From Flavobacterium shii (lineage in GTDB: Bacteria > Bacteroidota > Bacteroidia > Flavobacteriales > Flavobacteriaceae): a stretch of DNA of 64,000 bases. Numbering within the stretch: position 1 is the stretch's first letter; the number at the start of each line of letters is the position of its first letter. Both the position numbers and the translations under genes were made by a program. Shown one piece after another: positions 54,081 through 63,565 of this stretch. Under the pieces are notes generated by a model, which was not told the origin of the DNA, ran no database searches, and saw only the letters and a list, made by a program, of their open reading frames with translations. The stretch is from assembly GCF_025847235.1 (NCBI RefSeq), contig NZ_JAOZEW010000003.1:1-64000 (forward strand), read 5' to 3'.

Positions 54081-56480
54081 TTATTCTCCTATAATATGTA
54101 GCTCATTAAACTCTTTATCAATTAGTAAAAAACCATTGTTTAAAAATTCTGCTTTATCAAAAAATACGATTTCATTATCAATTTCAATTTCTTTTATCTC
54201 AAAAGGCAAACCAATAAAATTAATTTTATACTTGGAATACGGTGTATCATACTTTCCTTCTTTATGAAGCTGTATTATAAGTTCTTTTTCTTTCCCTCTT
54301 AACTGAAATGATAAGAAACTATATCGCCCTTTTTTATAATCATATCCATCCTGAGCATCTTCATAAACAACTGATTTTTCTTTTCCTTCTTTATAATATA
54401 AATCTAAAGTTAACTCATCAAATTCAAGTTCTCCAACATATTGTTGTACAGGATATTTGGGAATAATTGCTCCCGCTTTTACAAATACTGGAATTTCATC
54501 AAATTTTGTATCTACCCAAATTTCTTTTCCTCCGGTATATAATTCATTTGTCCAGTAATTATACCATTCTCCACGAGGTAAATACATTCTACGTCCTAAG
54601 GAATTAGGTTCTAGGATAGGACAAACCAAGATTTGATTTCCAAAAATAAATTCATCGTTTCTGTAGTGAGTTTGCGTATCCTCCTGATCGTAATACACCA
54701 ATGGTTTAAGCATAGGAATTCCCTCTTCTATATATTGCCAGAACATGGTGTACAAATACGGCAATAACTGATAACGGAGACTAACGAATTTTCGAGTAAC
54801 ATTTACAACTTCTTCATCAAAAGCCCAAGGTTCTTGATTTCCATGATCTCCCGAAGAATGCGTACGGCAAAACGGATGAAAAACCCCTAATTGTATCCAG
54901 CGAGCATATAACTCTCCTGTAGGTTGCTCGGCAAAACCACCAATATCCGATCCTGTAAAACCCATTCCCGAAAGAGATAAACGTTGTACCTGAATATTAG
55001 CAACCCATAAATGTTCCCAAGTAGCAACATTATCGCCTGTCCAGGAGGAAGTATAACGCTGCGCACCGGAATATGCCGATCTGGTAATAATAAAAGGGCG
55101 TTTAGGGTATGAAAAACGTTTTACACCATGATAAGTTGCTCTTGCCATTTGTGTACCATAAATATTATGTGCTTTCCTGTGACTACACGGATTTCCATCA
55201 TATAAATGACGAACATCCATAGGGAAGGTTTTATTGGGAACCTCCATAACTGCTGGCTCATTCATATCGTTCCAGACTCCTTTTACTCCAATATCTGATA
55301 TTAATTCCTTAAATAAACCTGCCCACCATTCCCGAACAGCAGGATTTGTATAATCGGGAAAATTACATTCTCCCGGCCACACTTTCCCTTTCATATAAGG
55401 TCCATCGGCTCTCTTGCAGAAATAATCTTTCTCTAATCCTTCTTTATAAACCCAATAATCTTTGTCTATTTTAATTCCGGGATCAATAATTACAATCGTT
55501 TTAAACCCGTCTTCGGCTAGTTCGGCAACCATTCGTTTCGGGTCTGGGAAATATTCTTTATTCCATGTAAAACATCGAAATCCTTCCATATAATCGATAT
55601 CCAGATAAATAGCATCGCACGGAATTTTTAACTCTCTAAACTTCGAAGTGATTTCTTTTACTTTACTTTCCGGATAATAGCTCCATTTACATTGATGATA
55701 TCCTAATACCCAAAGTGGCGGCAATTCAGGCTTTCCGGTTAAATCGGTATAGGTTGTAACCACATCCTGCATTTGCGGTCCATAAATAAAATAATAATTC
55801 ATTTCCCCTCCTTCGGCCCAAAAACTGGTAACATTTCTTCTTTCCTGACAAAAATCAAAATAAGTTCTAAATGTATTATCAAAAAAGATTCCGTAAGATT
55901 GCTTATTTTGCAAACCAATATAGAAAGGAACTACTTTGTATAACGGATCTTGGTCTTTTTGATAAGCATATTGATCGGTTGCAAAATTTTCTAATCTTTT
56001 CCCCTTCAGGTTCATTTGTGTAGCCTTATCACCCAACCCATAAAAACATTCTCCATCTTTTGAAGATTTACTCATTTTTACGATATTTCCACCATATTCA
56101 TAGCTTTCTTCCCAATGGAAACCCAATTCATCTTCAAGAATTAGATTGTCATTTAAATCAAAAATTGACAAACGCATGTCATTTTTTTGAATTTTACATT
56201 TGACTTTACTAGTTTGTATTTGATAAAATGTATCTTCTTCGGTAATTTCTAAGATGTTGTAACCGTGTAATTGACTCTTATCAATTGCATATGAAAAATC
56301 GTTGCTAAAATATCCTTTTGTAGTGAATCGAAAACGGATTAAGCTATCTCGAAGAATAGTAACTTTTAAAATTACTTTATTATCAGTATTAAAAAATACT
56401 GCGTCGCCTTCATGATTATAAGAAACTATCCGAGATGGATATAAATCGCCTTTATATTGTAATTCTGTATTTGTAATCAT
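54081..56480 (-). CDS. Glycoside hydrolase family 31 alpha-glucosidase
   Basis: A 799-residue GH31 enzyme. The N-terminal beta-sandwich spans ~1-220. The catalytic barrel has GYHQCKWSYYPES, LDIDYMEGFRCFTWN, nucleophile aspartate in GVWNDMNEPAVME (~397-402), and the acid/base region with RTHSSGDHGNQEPWAFDEE. C-terminal beta domains follow. No signal peptide, so it is cytoplasmic: it likely hydrolyses short alpha-glucans. It is last of the glycogen gene series but separated from glgB by 206 bases that contain a LacI-like operator, suggesting its own regulation. Confidence 0.92.
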   Translation of the reverse strand: MITNTELQYKGDLYPSRIVSYNHEGDAVFFNTDNKVILKVTILRDSLIRFRFTTKGYFSNDFSYAIDKSQLHGYNILEITEEDTFYQIQTSKVKCKIQKNDMRLSIFDLNDNLILEDELGFHWEESYEYGGNIVKMSKSSKDGECFYGLGDKATQMNLKGKRLENFATDQYAYQKDQDPLYKVVPFYIGLQNKQSYGIFFDNTFRTYFDFCQERRNVTSFWAEGGEMNYYFIYGPQMQDVVTTYTDLTGKPELPPLWVLGYHQCKWSYYPESKVKEITSKFRELKIPCDAIYLDIDYMEGFRCFTWNKEYFPDPKRMVAELAEDGFKTIVIIDPGIKIDKDYWVYKEGLEKDYFCKRADGPYMKGKVWPGECNFPDYTNPAVREWWAGLFKELISDIGVKGVWNDMNEPAVMEVPNKTFPMDVRHLYDGNPCSHRKAHNIYGTQMARATYHGVKRFSYPKRPFIITRSAYSGAQRYTSSWTGDNVATWEHLWVANIQVQRLSLSGMGFTGSDIGGFAEQPTGELYARWIQLGVFHPFCRTHSSGDHGNQEPWAFDEEVVNVTRKFVSLRYQLLPYLYTMFWQYIEEGIPMLKPLVYYDQEDTQTHYRNDEFIFGNQILVCPILEPNSLGRRMYLPRGEWYNYWTNELYTGGKEIWVDTKFDEIPVFVKAGAIIPKYPVQQYVGELEFDELTLDLYYKEGKEKSVVYEDAQDGYDYKKGRYSFLSFQLRGKEKELIIQLHKEGKYDTPYSKYKINFIGLPFEIKEIEIDNEIVFFDKAEFLNNGFLLIDKEFNELHIIGE

Positions 56481-56563
56481 AGTGGTAATTGATTAATTAT
56501 AAAAACAATAACGTCTCTCAAACTTACAAAAAAACTAAACAAATCATCCTGAATATCAGCAAT

Positions 56564-56581
56564 AATAACGAAAACGTTATT
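56564..56581. promoter_or_regulatory. Palindrome upstream of the GH31 gene, LacI-operator-like
   Basis: AATAACGAAAACGTTATT has 7-base perfect arms around AAAA and contains AAAACGTTAT, close to the AAAACGTTTT type bound by LacI-family proteins. It is 84 bases before the GH31 start. No LacI gene is in the window. Confidence 0.4.
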
Positions 56582-56686
56582 TATATATAACTCTTAAATT
56601 ATACATTTTAAAATCGATAAAATCTTAATTTTCGACCTTAAAAATGATAAAATCACAGTCTGAAAATTATTCTCAAATTTCAGTTT

Positions 56687-58594
56687 CTACAAAAAACTAT
56701 AAACTGTAACACTTAATGGAGGTAAAATTAATTCGATTGAATAATCCCTGCCATCATAAGGTGAAGATTCAATGTTTAAATCTCCTGAATTTGTTACACC
56801 ACTTCCTTCGTAAATTTTAAGATCGCTATTAAAAATTTCAAGTAATTTTCCTTTTCGTGGTAATCCAATACGATAGTTATCTCGCGACACTTGGGTAAAA
56901 TTACACACCACAACCAGATCATCTTTAAGGTTATTTCCTTTTCGGATGTAGCTCAAAACAGCATTTTGATGATCCGAATAATTAATCCATTCAAAACCAT
57001 CGTTACTAAATTGTTTTTCATACAAAGCGGGTTTTGTTTTGTATAAATTATTTAAATCGGTAATTGTTCTTTTGATTCCTTTATGATAATCATATTGTAG
57101 CAAATGCCAATCCAAACTTTCCTGAAAATTCCATTCTTCACTTTGTCCAAATTCGGATCCCATGAATAATAGTTTTGTCCCCGGATGTGTAAACATATAT
57201 CCGTACAACAATCGTAAGTTGGCAAATTTTTGCCATTCATCTCCAGGCATTCTATTTGCAATTGATTTTTTTCCATATACTACCTCATCATGAGAAAGCG
57301 GCAGCATAAAATTTTCGCTAAAAGCGTAAGTCATAGAAAAAGTTAAGTCATCCTGATGGTATTTACGATAGACAGTTTCTTTTTGAAAATACTGTAATGT
57401 ATCATGCATCCAACCCATCATCCATTTCATTCCAAATCCTAATCCTCCTGTAAAAGTAGGTCTTGATACCATTGGAAAAGAAGTACTTTCTTCGGCTATT
57501 GTCTGAACTCCTTGAAAATTTGCATAAACAGCTTCATTAAATTCTTTTAGAAAACTAATCGTATCTAAATTTTCTCTTCCTCCATAAATATTAGGTTCCC
57601 ATTCGCCTTCATTTCTCGAATAATCCAAATATAACATTGAGGCAACGGCATCTACACGAAGTCCATCTACGTGATAATGTTGCAACCAGAATATCGCATT
57701 ACTAATTAGGAAAGAACGCACCTCATTACGTCCGTAATTAAACACCAAACTCTTCCAATCGGGATGATATCCTTTTCTTCTGTCTGGGTGTTCATATAAA
57801 CTTGAGCCATCAAAAAAACCTAGTCCGTGAGCATCTTCTGGGAAATGAGAAGGAACCCAATCCAGAATTACACCTATTCCTGCCTGATGCAATTTATCGA
57901 CTAAAACCATAAAATCCTGTGGTTTCCCAAAACGTGATGTGGGAGCAAAATAACCTACCAATTGATATCCCCAAGAAGGATCATAGGGATATTCCATTAT
58001 TGGCATAAATTCTACATGCGTAAAACCTGTTTCCTTTACATAATTTACCAAATCTTCGGCAAATTCAAGATAGGTCAGAAATCTATTTTCATGCGAATGT
58101 CTTTTCCAGGAACCCAAATGAACCTCATAAACAGAGTACGGTTTATCAAGATTATTGTGTTCCGGGCGTGATTGCATCCAGTTTATATCTTTCCACTCAT
58201 AATCCAGATCCCAAATTACCGAAGCCGTATGCGGTGGTTTCTCGCAATAAAAAGCAAATGGATCTGCTTTTTCGGTTACAATACCTCCGTTATTAGATTC
58301 TATTTTATATTTATATATAGCGCCTTTTTCAAGATTTGGAATAAAACCTTCCCAAATTCCCGATGAATCCCAACGTACCTCTAGTAAATGTTCTCCTTGA
58401 GTCCAATAATTAAAATCTCCTACTACCGAAACAGTTTTTGCCGTTGGTGCCCAAACGGCAAAATAAACGCCTTTCACTCCATTTACTTCCGTTAAATGTG
58501 CTCCTAATTTTTCATACAATCGAAAGTGTTTTCCTGCTTTGAATAAGTCAATATCAAAATCAGTAAATAAAGAATACGTAATAACGTTGCTCAT
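56687..58594 (-). CDS. glgB: 1,4-alpha-glucan branching enzyme
   Basis: A 635-residue GH13 enzyme that makes alpha-1,6 branches in glycogen. The CBM48 domain is near residues 25-120 (GVYFAVWAPTAKTVSVVGDF). The catalytic barrel has WVPSHF, nucleophile aspartate in GLRVDAVASMLYLDY (~311), glutamate in IAEESTSFP (~366) and the transition-state aspartate in LSHDEVVYGKKS (~434). Length is as usual. It follows glgC by 93 bases. Confidence 0.97.
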   Translation of the reverse strand: MSNVITYSLFTDFDIDLFKAGKHFRLYEKLGAHLTEVNGVKGVYFAVWAPTAKTVSVVGDFNYWTQGEHLLEVRWDSSGIWEGFIPNLEKGAIYKYKIESNNGGIVTEKADPFAFYCEKPPHTASVIWDLDYEWKDINWMQSRPEHNNLDKPYSVYEVHLGSWKRHSHENRFLTYLEFAEDLVNYVKETGFTHVEFMPIMEYPYDPSWGYQLVGYFAPTSRFGKPQDFMVLVDKLHQAGIGVILDWVPSHFPEDAHGLGFFDGSSLYEHPDRRKGYHPDWKSLVFNYGRNEVRSFLISNAIFWLQHYHVDGLRVDAVASMLYLDYSRNEGEWEPNIYGGRENLDTISFLKEFNEAVYANFQGVQTIAEESTSFPMVSRPTFTGGLGFGMKWMMGWMHDTLQYFQKETVYRKYHQDDLTFSMTYAFSENFMLPLSHDEVVYGKKSIANRMPGDEWQKFANLRLLYGYMFTHPGTKLLFMGSEFGQSEEWNFQESLDWHLLQYDYHKGIKRTITDLNNLYKTKPALYEKQFSNDGFEWINYSDHQNAVLSYIRKGNNLKDDLVVVCNFTQVSRDNYRIGLPRKGKLLEIFNSDLKIYEGSGVTNSGDLNIESSPYDGRDYSIELILPPLSVTVYSFL

Positions 58595-58687
58595 ATAGGA
58601 ATTATAAATTCTACTTATAGAATATTAATAAAGTATTTACCTTTTTAACTTCGGTAAAAAATGGTGTAAAAAATCTATTTTGTACTA

Positions 58688-59968
58688 TTAATCTATTCTG
58701 AAATTATCCGGTATAACAGCTCCTTTTTTAATAACAATTATTCCTTCTTTAATGGCATACAATTCATTTGAAAAATTATCCAAATGCTTTCCTCCATTAA
58801 TATGAACATCGTTCCCGATTCGGCAATTTTTATCTACCAGAGCATTTTTAATATAACATCTCTCGCCAATACCAATATGTTTTCGGTTGTTTTGATCATC
58901 TTCTTCCATATCTTCAATACTTTGATATAAATCATTACCCATAACATAACAATGCTGGATAATAGTACCTTCACCTATTCGGGAACGAATACCTATTACC
59001 GAACAAAGAATTTCTTTGGCATTAATGATACAACCTTCGGAAATTAATGACTTTTCGATTAATGTTTTATAGAATTTAGACGGTGGTAACAATCTCGGAC
59101 GTGTAAAGATTTTATTATCATTATCAAACAAATTAAATTCAGGCAAATCCTTTGTCAATCCAATATTAGCTTCAAAAAATGAATCTATATTACCGATATC
59201 TGTCCAATATCCTTCGTATTGATAACTTAATATTTTTTTGTTTCCTACGGCTTGTGGGATAATTTCTTTTCCAAAATCTTTCGTTTCAGTATTAGACATC
59301 AATTCTACCAATAGTTTTCTGTTGAAGATATAAATCCCCATCGATGCCAAATAGTGTTTTCCTTGCTCTTTCATATGATCACTTACCTCCGATTCCCAAT
59401 CTGGTAGTAATGATGCTTCGGGTTTTTCAATAAAAGATTCTATCCAATTTTCCGAATTTGTTTTCAGAATCCCAAATTCAGGAGCATCTTTGGCATTTAC
59501 CGGTAAGGTAGCAATCGATATATCGGCTCCACGTTTTATATGTGCTTTAATCATATCATTAAAATCCATCTGATACAATTGATCTCCGGATAAAATTAAG
59601 GCGTATTCAAAATTATGATTTAAAAAATAAGGCATACATTGTCTCACAGCATCAGCTGTTCCTTGAAACCATGTTGGATTATCGGGGGTTTGTTCTGCAG
59701 CAAGAATATCTACAAAGGCATTACTAAATACACTAAAATTATACGTGTTTTTTATATGTGCATTTAAAGAAGCCGAATTAAATTGAGTTAAAACGAACAT
59801 TTTATAAATATCCGAGTTAATACAATTTGAAATAGGAATATCTACTAATCTGTATTTTCCACCAATAGGTACTGCGGGTTTTGATCTTGTTTCTGTTAAT
59901 GGATATAAACGAGATCCCTGACCTCCTCCTAAAATAATTGCAACGATGCCATTTTTATTAATTTTCAT
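58688..59968 (-). CDS. glgC: Glucose-1-phosphate adenylyltransferase
   Basis: A 426-residue enzyme that makes ADP-glucose, the first committed step in glycogen synthesis. The nucleotide loop GGGQGSRLYPLTETRSKPAV is at ~14-33, followed by LSGDQLYQMD and FIEKP. The C-terminal left-handed beta-helix (about 300-426) carries allosteric sites. Its start overlaps the glgA stop by 4 bases, so the two are translationally coupled. Confidence 0.97.
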   Translation of the reverse strand: MKINKNGIVAIILGGGQGSRLYPLTETRSKPAVPIGGKYRLVDIPISNCINSDIYKMFVLTQFNSASLNAHIKNTYNFSVFSNAFVDILAAEQTPDNPTWFQGTADAVRQCMPYFLNHNFEYALILSGDQLYQMDFNDMIKAHIKRGADISIATLPVNAKDAPEFGILKTNSENWIESFIEKPEASLLPDWESEVSDHMKEQGKHYLASMGIYIFNRKLLVELMSNTETKDFGKEIIPQAVGNKKILSYQYEGYWTDIGNIDSFFEANIGLTKDLPEFNLFDNDNKIFTRPRLLPPSKFYKTLIEKSLISEGCIINAKEILCSVIGIRSRIGEGTIIQHCYVMGNDLYQSIEDMEEDDQNNRKHIGIGERCYIKNALVDKNCRIGNDVHINGGKHLDNFSNELYAIKEGIIVIKKGAVIPDNFRID

Positions 59969-61386
59969 TTTGCTTGAATTATTATGTTGTAGACTTCAAT
60001 ATATTCCTGACAAACACTCTCCCAGGAATGGTCAATACCCATTCCTAATTTTCTTATTTCATAAAAGCTTTTTTTATCATTAAACAGTCCGATTGCACGC
60101 CCAATCGAGTAATAAATATCCCCTACAGATGCCTGATCATGGCAAATCCCATTTCCTTTATCTCCAAAATCAATAACCGTATCTCTTAAGCCTCCCGTTC
60201 TTCGAACAATAGGAACAGTTCCATAACGCAAAGAATACATTTGGTTTAACCCACAAGGTTCTACTCTGGAAGGCATCAATAAAAAATCGGAACCTGCATA
60301 AATTAAATGTGCCAATTCTTCATTATATCCAATAAAGACATTATAATTTCCTTGATAATCATTTAGCAAAGATTTTAACTGATCTTCTATAATAACATTT
60401 CCTGAGCCTAAAATCAATATATTAATCTCTTCAAAATTCTCTGATAATGCCAATGCCGAAGCTTGTGGCAATAAATCACCTCCCTTTTCATCAAATAAAC
60501 GTCCTATAAAACTAAATAGTGGTTTTGTTGGATCTAAGTCAAATTGAGAGCATAGTTTCTCTTTATTTTTTTGTTTTCCATTCTCAAGGCTTTCAATTGT
60601 ATATTGCTCCTCGATCATTTTATCTTTGGATGGATCCCAAACTTCGATATCAATACCATTTAAAATACCCTTCGATTTATGTCGGGACATATTAAATAAT
60701 GATTCCAATCCATTTGCCCAATTATTAATTTCATTTAAATAGCTTGGCGAAACTGTTGTTACTGCACCCGCACATTTTACACCAACAGCCAATGAATTAA
60801 TACAATTATCCCATTCTAGAATTTTTACATGAGTAAGATCAAATTCAGGTAAATAATTAAGTTTATCAAACCCAAACTGTCCTTGATATAACCCATTATG
60901 GATTGTAATTACCGAAGCAACATTTTTTAATTTTGAATACTTATATCCAAATTCCATCATAAAAGGAATTAAACCCGTATGATGATCGTGGCAATTAATT
61001 ACATCTGGCACTTCACCTCTTACAATAAGCCAATCCAGAGTGGCCGATTGAAAAGCTACAAATCGTTCGATATCATCTTCATATCCATAAACATCCTTTC
61101 TATCGAATAATTCTTTAATCTCTATTAAATAGAGCTCAAAACCCAACTTATCACTAGTCTCTTTGAGTACACGAAATGGGAAACTAAAATTCCCCAGCTT
61201 TACATCGCCTTCATAAACACTTTCAAAAACATTTTCTTCTTTAAATTTAGTATCATAACCTGGAACAACAACTCTTACCTGGTGTCCGGCTTTATTTTGA
61301 TATTTGGGTAAAGCACCTACAACATCTGCCAAACCGCCAACTTTTGCCATAGGATAACATTCTGCACTAATATGAAATATTTCCAT
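59965..61386 (-). CDS. glgA: Glycogen synthase (ADP-glucose type)
   Basis: A 473-residue GT5 glycosyltransferase that elongates glycogen. The ADP-glucose-binding KVGGLADVVGALP loop is at ~16-28, and later LLMPSRVEPCGLNQMYSLRYG contains the conserved catalytic glutamate. It is first in the minus-strand glgA-glgC-glgB unit. A near-consensus TTAATTTG at about 61425-61434 could be the promoter but is not a full match. Confidence 0.96.
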   Translation of the reverse strand: MEIFHISAECYPMAKVGGLADVVGALPKYQNKAGHQVRVVVPGYDTKFKEENVFESVYEGDVKLGNFSFPFRVLKETSDKLGFELYLIEIKELFDRKDVYGYEDDIERFVAFQSATLDWLIVRGEVPDVINCHDHHTGLIPFMMEFGYKYSKLKNVASVITIHNGLYQGQFGFDKLNYLPEFDLTHVKILEWDNCINSLAVGVKCAGAVTTVSPSYLNEINNWANGLESLFNMSRHKSKGILNGIDIEVWDPSKDKMIEEQYTIESLENGKQKNKEKLCSQFDLDPTKPLFSFIGRLFDEKGGDLLPQASALALSENFEEINILILGSGNVIIEDQLKSLLNDYQGNYNVFIGYNEELAHLIYAGSDFLLMPSRVEPCGLNQMYSLRYGTVPIVRRTGGLRDTVIDFGDKGNGICHDQASVGDIYYSIGRAIGLFNDKKSFYEIRKLGMGIDHSWESVCQEYIEVYNIIIQAK

Positions 61387-61456
61387 TTATGAAATTTTGA
61401 AAATCATCATTATAAATGTTTATAGACATTCAAATTAAGACGATACGTTATATTAA

Positions 61457-61486
61457 TTGTATTACTTTTATGTTTTTTTAAATTTA
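61457..61486 (+). promoter_or_regulatory. Probable promoter of the alpha/beta hydrolase-msrB-nth unit
   Basis: TTG (61457-61459) lies 19 bases upstream of TAAATTTA (61479-61486), one mismatch from TAnnTTTG. It is 45 bases before the start at 61532. Confidence 0.5.
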
Positions 61487-61531
61487 GCAAAAAATAAAGA
61501 AAGAATAAGGGCCTAATAAAATTTTATTGAA

Positions 61532-62398
61532 ATGACAAAAAAGACTTCTAATCCAACACAATCTTTAAAAGTTCCTCGATTTATAATACTAACTGGTAAA
61601 CTTCTCGCTTTTATTTCTCCTAAACTAGTTACTTTATATGCGACAAAACTTTTTACAACACCTATAAAACATAAAGTTCCCAAAAGAGAACTAGAAATGG
61701 ACCATAAAACCATTCAGCACACTATACAAGTCCCATCAATCAATAAAGAAATTGTGGTGTATAAATATGGTAAAAGTGATAAGAAAATTTTACTGGTTCA
61801 TGGCTGGTCTGGTCGGGGGACACAATTATTCAAGATTGCCGATGAATTAATAAAACATGGCTATGAAACTGTAAGTTTTGATGCTCCGGCGCATGGAAAA
61901 TCTCCGGGAAAAACGACTCACATGGTCGATTTTATTGCTTCAATATTAGAAATAGAAAAACATTACGGCCCATTTGAAGCTGCTGTTGGACATTCATTAG
62001 GAGGTATGTCGGTATTAAATGCTATAAAAAAAGGTTTAAATGTTAATCGTGCTGTTATTATTGGAAGTGGCGATATTGTACAGGATATTATAGATGATTT
62101 TGTTGCCAAGCTAGAGCTAAAGCAAAAAATAGCCATTCGCTTGCGTGATTATTTTGAGAATAAACATCAGGTAAAAATGAATGACTTTTCGGCATATATC
62201 GCTGCTGCTAATGTAGAAATTCCAGTTTTGGTTATCCATGATAAAGATGACCCCGAAGTCTCTGTAAAAGCAGGAATTCACATCAATGACCATTTAAAAA
62301 AAGGAACTCTAATATTAACCGAAGGATTAGGACACCGAAAAATATTGGGTAATCAAAATGTAATTAATAAAACAATACAATTTATTGAACATAAGTAA
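61532..62398 (+). CDS. Alpha/beta hydrolase
   Basis: A 288-residue protein. The oxyanion loop is LVHGWSGRG (about 91-99), the nucleophile elbow GHSLGGMS (serine ~156), the acid in DKDDPEV, and the histidine in GLGHRKILG (~270). The catalytic triad is complete. A hydrophobic N-terminal stretch (about residues 10-45, IILTGKLLAFISPKLVTLYA) may be a membrane-associated or lid segment rather than a signal peptide. Substrate unknown. Confidence 0.88.
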   Translation: MTKKTSNPTQSLKVPRFIILTGKLLAFISPKLVTLYATKLFTTPIKHKVPKRELEMDHKTIQHTIQVPSINKEIVVYKYGKSDKKILLVHGWSGRGTQLFKIADELIKHGYETVSFDAPAHGKSPGKTTHMVDFIASILEIEKHYGPFEAAVGHSLGGMSVLNAIKKGLNVNRAVIIGSGDIVQDIIDDFVAKLELKQKIAIRLRDYFENKHQVKMNDFSAYIAAANVEIPVLVIHDKDDPEVSVKAGIHINDHLKKGTLILTEGLGHRKILGNQNVINKTIQFIEHK

Positions 62399-62452
62399 CT
62401 AATTTTGTTAGTCTCACTTTTTCTAAAATAAATTATTCTAAAATTAAAATAC

Positions 62453-62845
62453 ATGAAATATCCAATCGAAAAAACAGAACAAGAATGGAAAGCCCAATTG
62501 GGGGAAGAACGCTATCGTGTACTTCGCCAAAAAGGAACTGAATATCCTCATACAGGAAAATACAATCTCCATTTTGAAAAAGGTATTTATTGTTGTGGTG
62601 CCTGCAATGAACCTCTATTTGAAAGTAATTCGAAATTTGACGCACACTGCGGATGGCCTTCATTTGATGAATCTATTCCTGGAAAAGTAGAATATATCTC
62701 GGATGTAAGTCATGGTATGAAAAGAACAGAGATTCTTTGTGCAAATTGTGGCAGCCATTTAGGACACGTATTTGATGATGGTCCAACCCAAACTGGACAA
62801 CGTTATTGTGTAAATTCCCTATCGGTAGATTTTAAAGATAAATAA
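62453..62845 (+). CDS. msrB: Peptide-methionine (R)-S-oxide reductase
   Basis: A 130-residue MsrB that repairs oxidised methionine. The zinc site is formed by CGAC (~46-49) and CANC (~97-100). The catalytic cysteine is in RYCVNSLSVDF (~119-129). The typical HCGWPSFDES motif is present. It lies 54 bases after the hydrolase gene and 2 bases before nth. Confidence 0.96.
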   Translation: MKYPIEKTEQEWKAQLGEERYRVLRQKGTEYPHTGKYNLHFEKGIYCCGACNEPLFESNSKFDAHCGWPSFDESIPGKVEYISDVSHGMKRTEILCANCGSHLGHVFDDGPTQTGQRYCVNSLSVDFKDK

Positions 62846-62847
62846 CC

Positions 62848-63486
62848 ATGGACTTGTTTGGAGAAACATCAAATTGGGAAGCAAAATTAGAACCAATTCT
62901 AACAAAATATAAAGGAAGAAGACATCCTTTGGATTATCAAAATACATATCAGTTACTTGTGATGGTAATATTGTCTGCACAAGATTCTGATGCGAATATT
63001 AATTCGATTGCTCCAATATTGTTTGCTAAATATCCAAACATAGAGAGTCTTGCTACAACAACTCTCGAAGAACTCTTTCCTTACATCAGTAAAGTTAGAA
63101 ATTATAGAACTAAGGGCGAATGGTTAATTGAGATTGCAACGACATTAAAAAAAGACGAAAATATTCCGATGACCATGAAAGATTTGGTTGCGTTAAAAGG
63201 CATCGGTCGAAAGTCGGCAAATGTAATCTTGCGAGAATCAAATAAACCCGCCGAAGGAATTATTGCAGATCTACATGTTATACGTGTTGCTCCAAGAATA
63301 GGATTAACAAAAGAACACAAAGACGGTAATAAAGTAGAGAAAGAACTAATGCAAGTTTTACCAACACCTATTTGGGGAGAAATCGGAATGGCACTTTCTT
63401 TTTTAGGCAGAGAAGTATGTCGTCCAAAACCAAAGTGCAATGAATGCTTGATTAATCCTTATTGCAATTATTATAATTCTAATTGA
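62848..63486 (+). CDS. nth: Endonuclease III
   Basis: A 212-residue base-excision DNA glycosylase/AP lyase for oxidised pyrimidines. The helix-hairpin-helix LKGIGRKSANVIL (~112-124) contains the catalytic lysine, and the catalytic aspartate is in ADLHVIRVAPR (~139-149). The 4Fe-4S cluster cysteines are at the C-terminus with spacing C-x5-C-x2-C-x5-C, one residue shorter in the first loop than E. coli Nth. It is followed by a strong bidirectional terminator. Confidence 0.95.
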   Translation: MDLFGETSNWEAKLEPILTKYKGRRHPLDYQNTYQLLVMVILSAQDSDANINSIAPILFAKYPNIESLATTTLEELFPYISKVRNYRTKGEWLIEIATTLKKDENIPMTMKDLVALKGIGRKSANVILRESNKPAEGIIADLHVIRVAPRIGLTKEHKDGNKVEKELMQVLPTPIWGEIGMALSFLGREVCRPKPKCNECLINPYCNYYNSN

Positions 63487-63501
63487 AATATACCTTACAT
63501 A

Positions 63502-63553
63502 TAAGCATAAAAAAACCGAGATAGAATATTCTATCTCGGTTTTTTTATGCTTA
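63502..63553. terminator. Bidirectional terminator between nth and the TPR gene
   Basis: A perfect 52-base palindrome centred at 63527/63528, with core CCGAGATAG/CTATCTCGG flanked by A and T runs. It serves the convergent genes on both strands. Confidence 0.9.
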
Positions 63554-63565
63554 GCAAAATAATTT

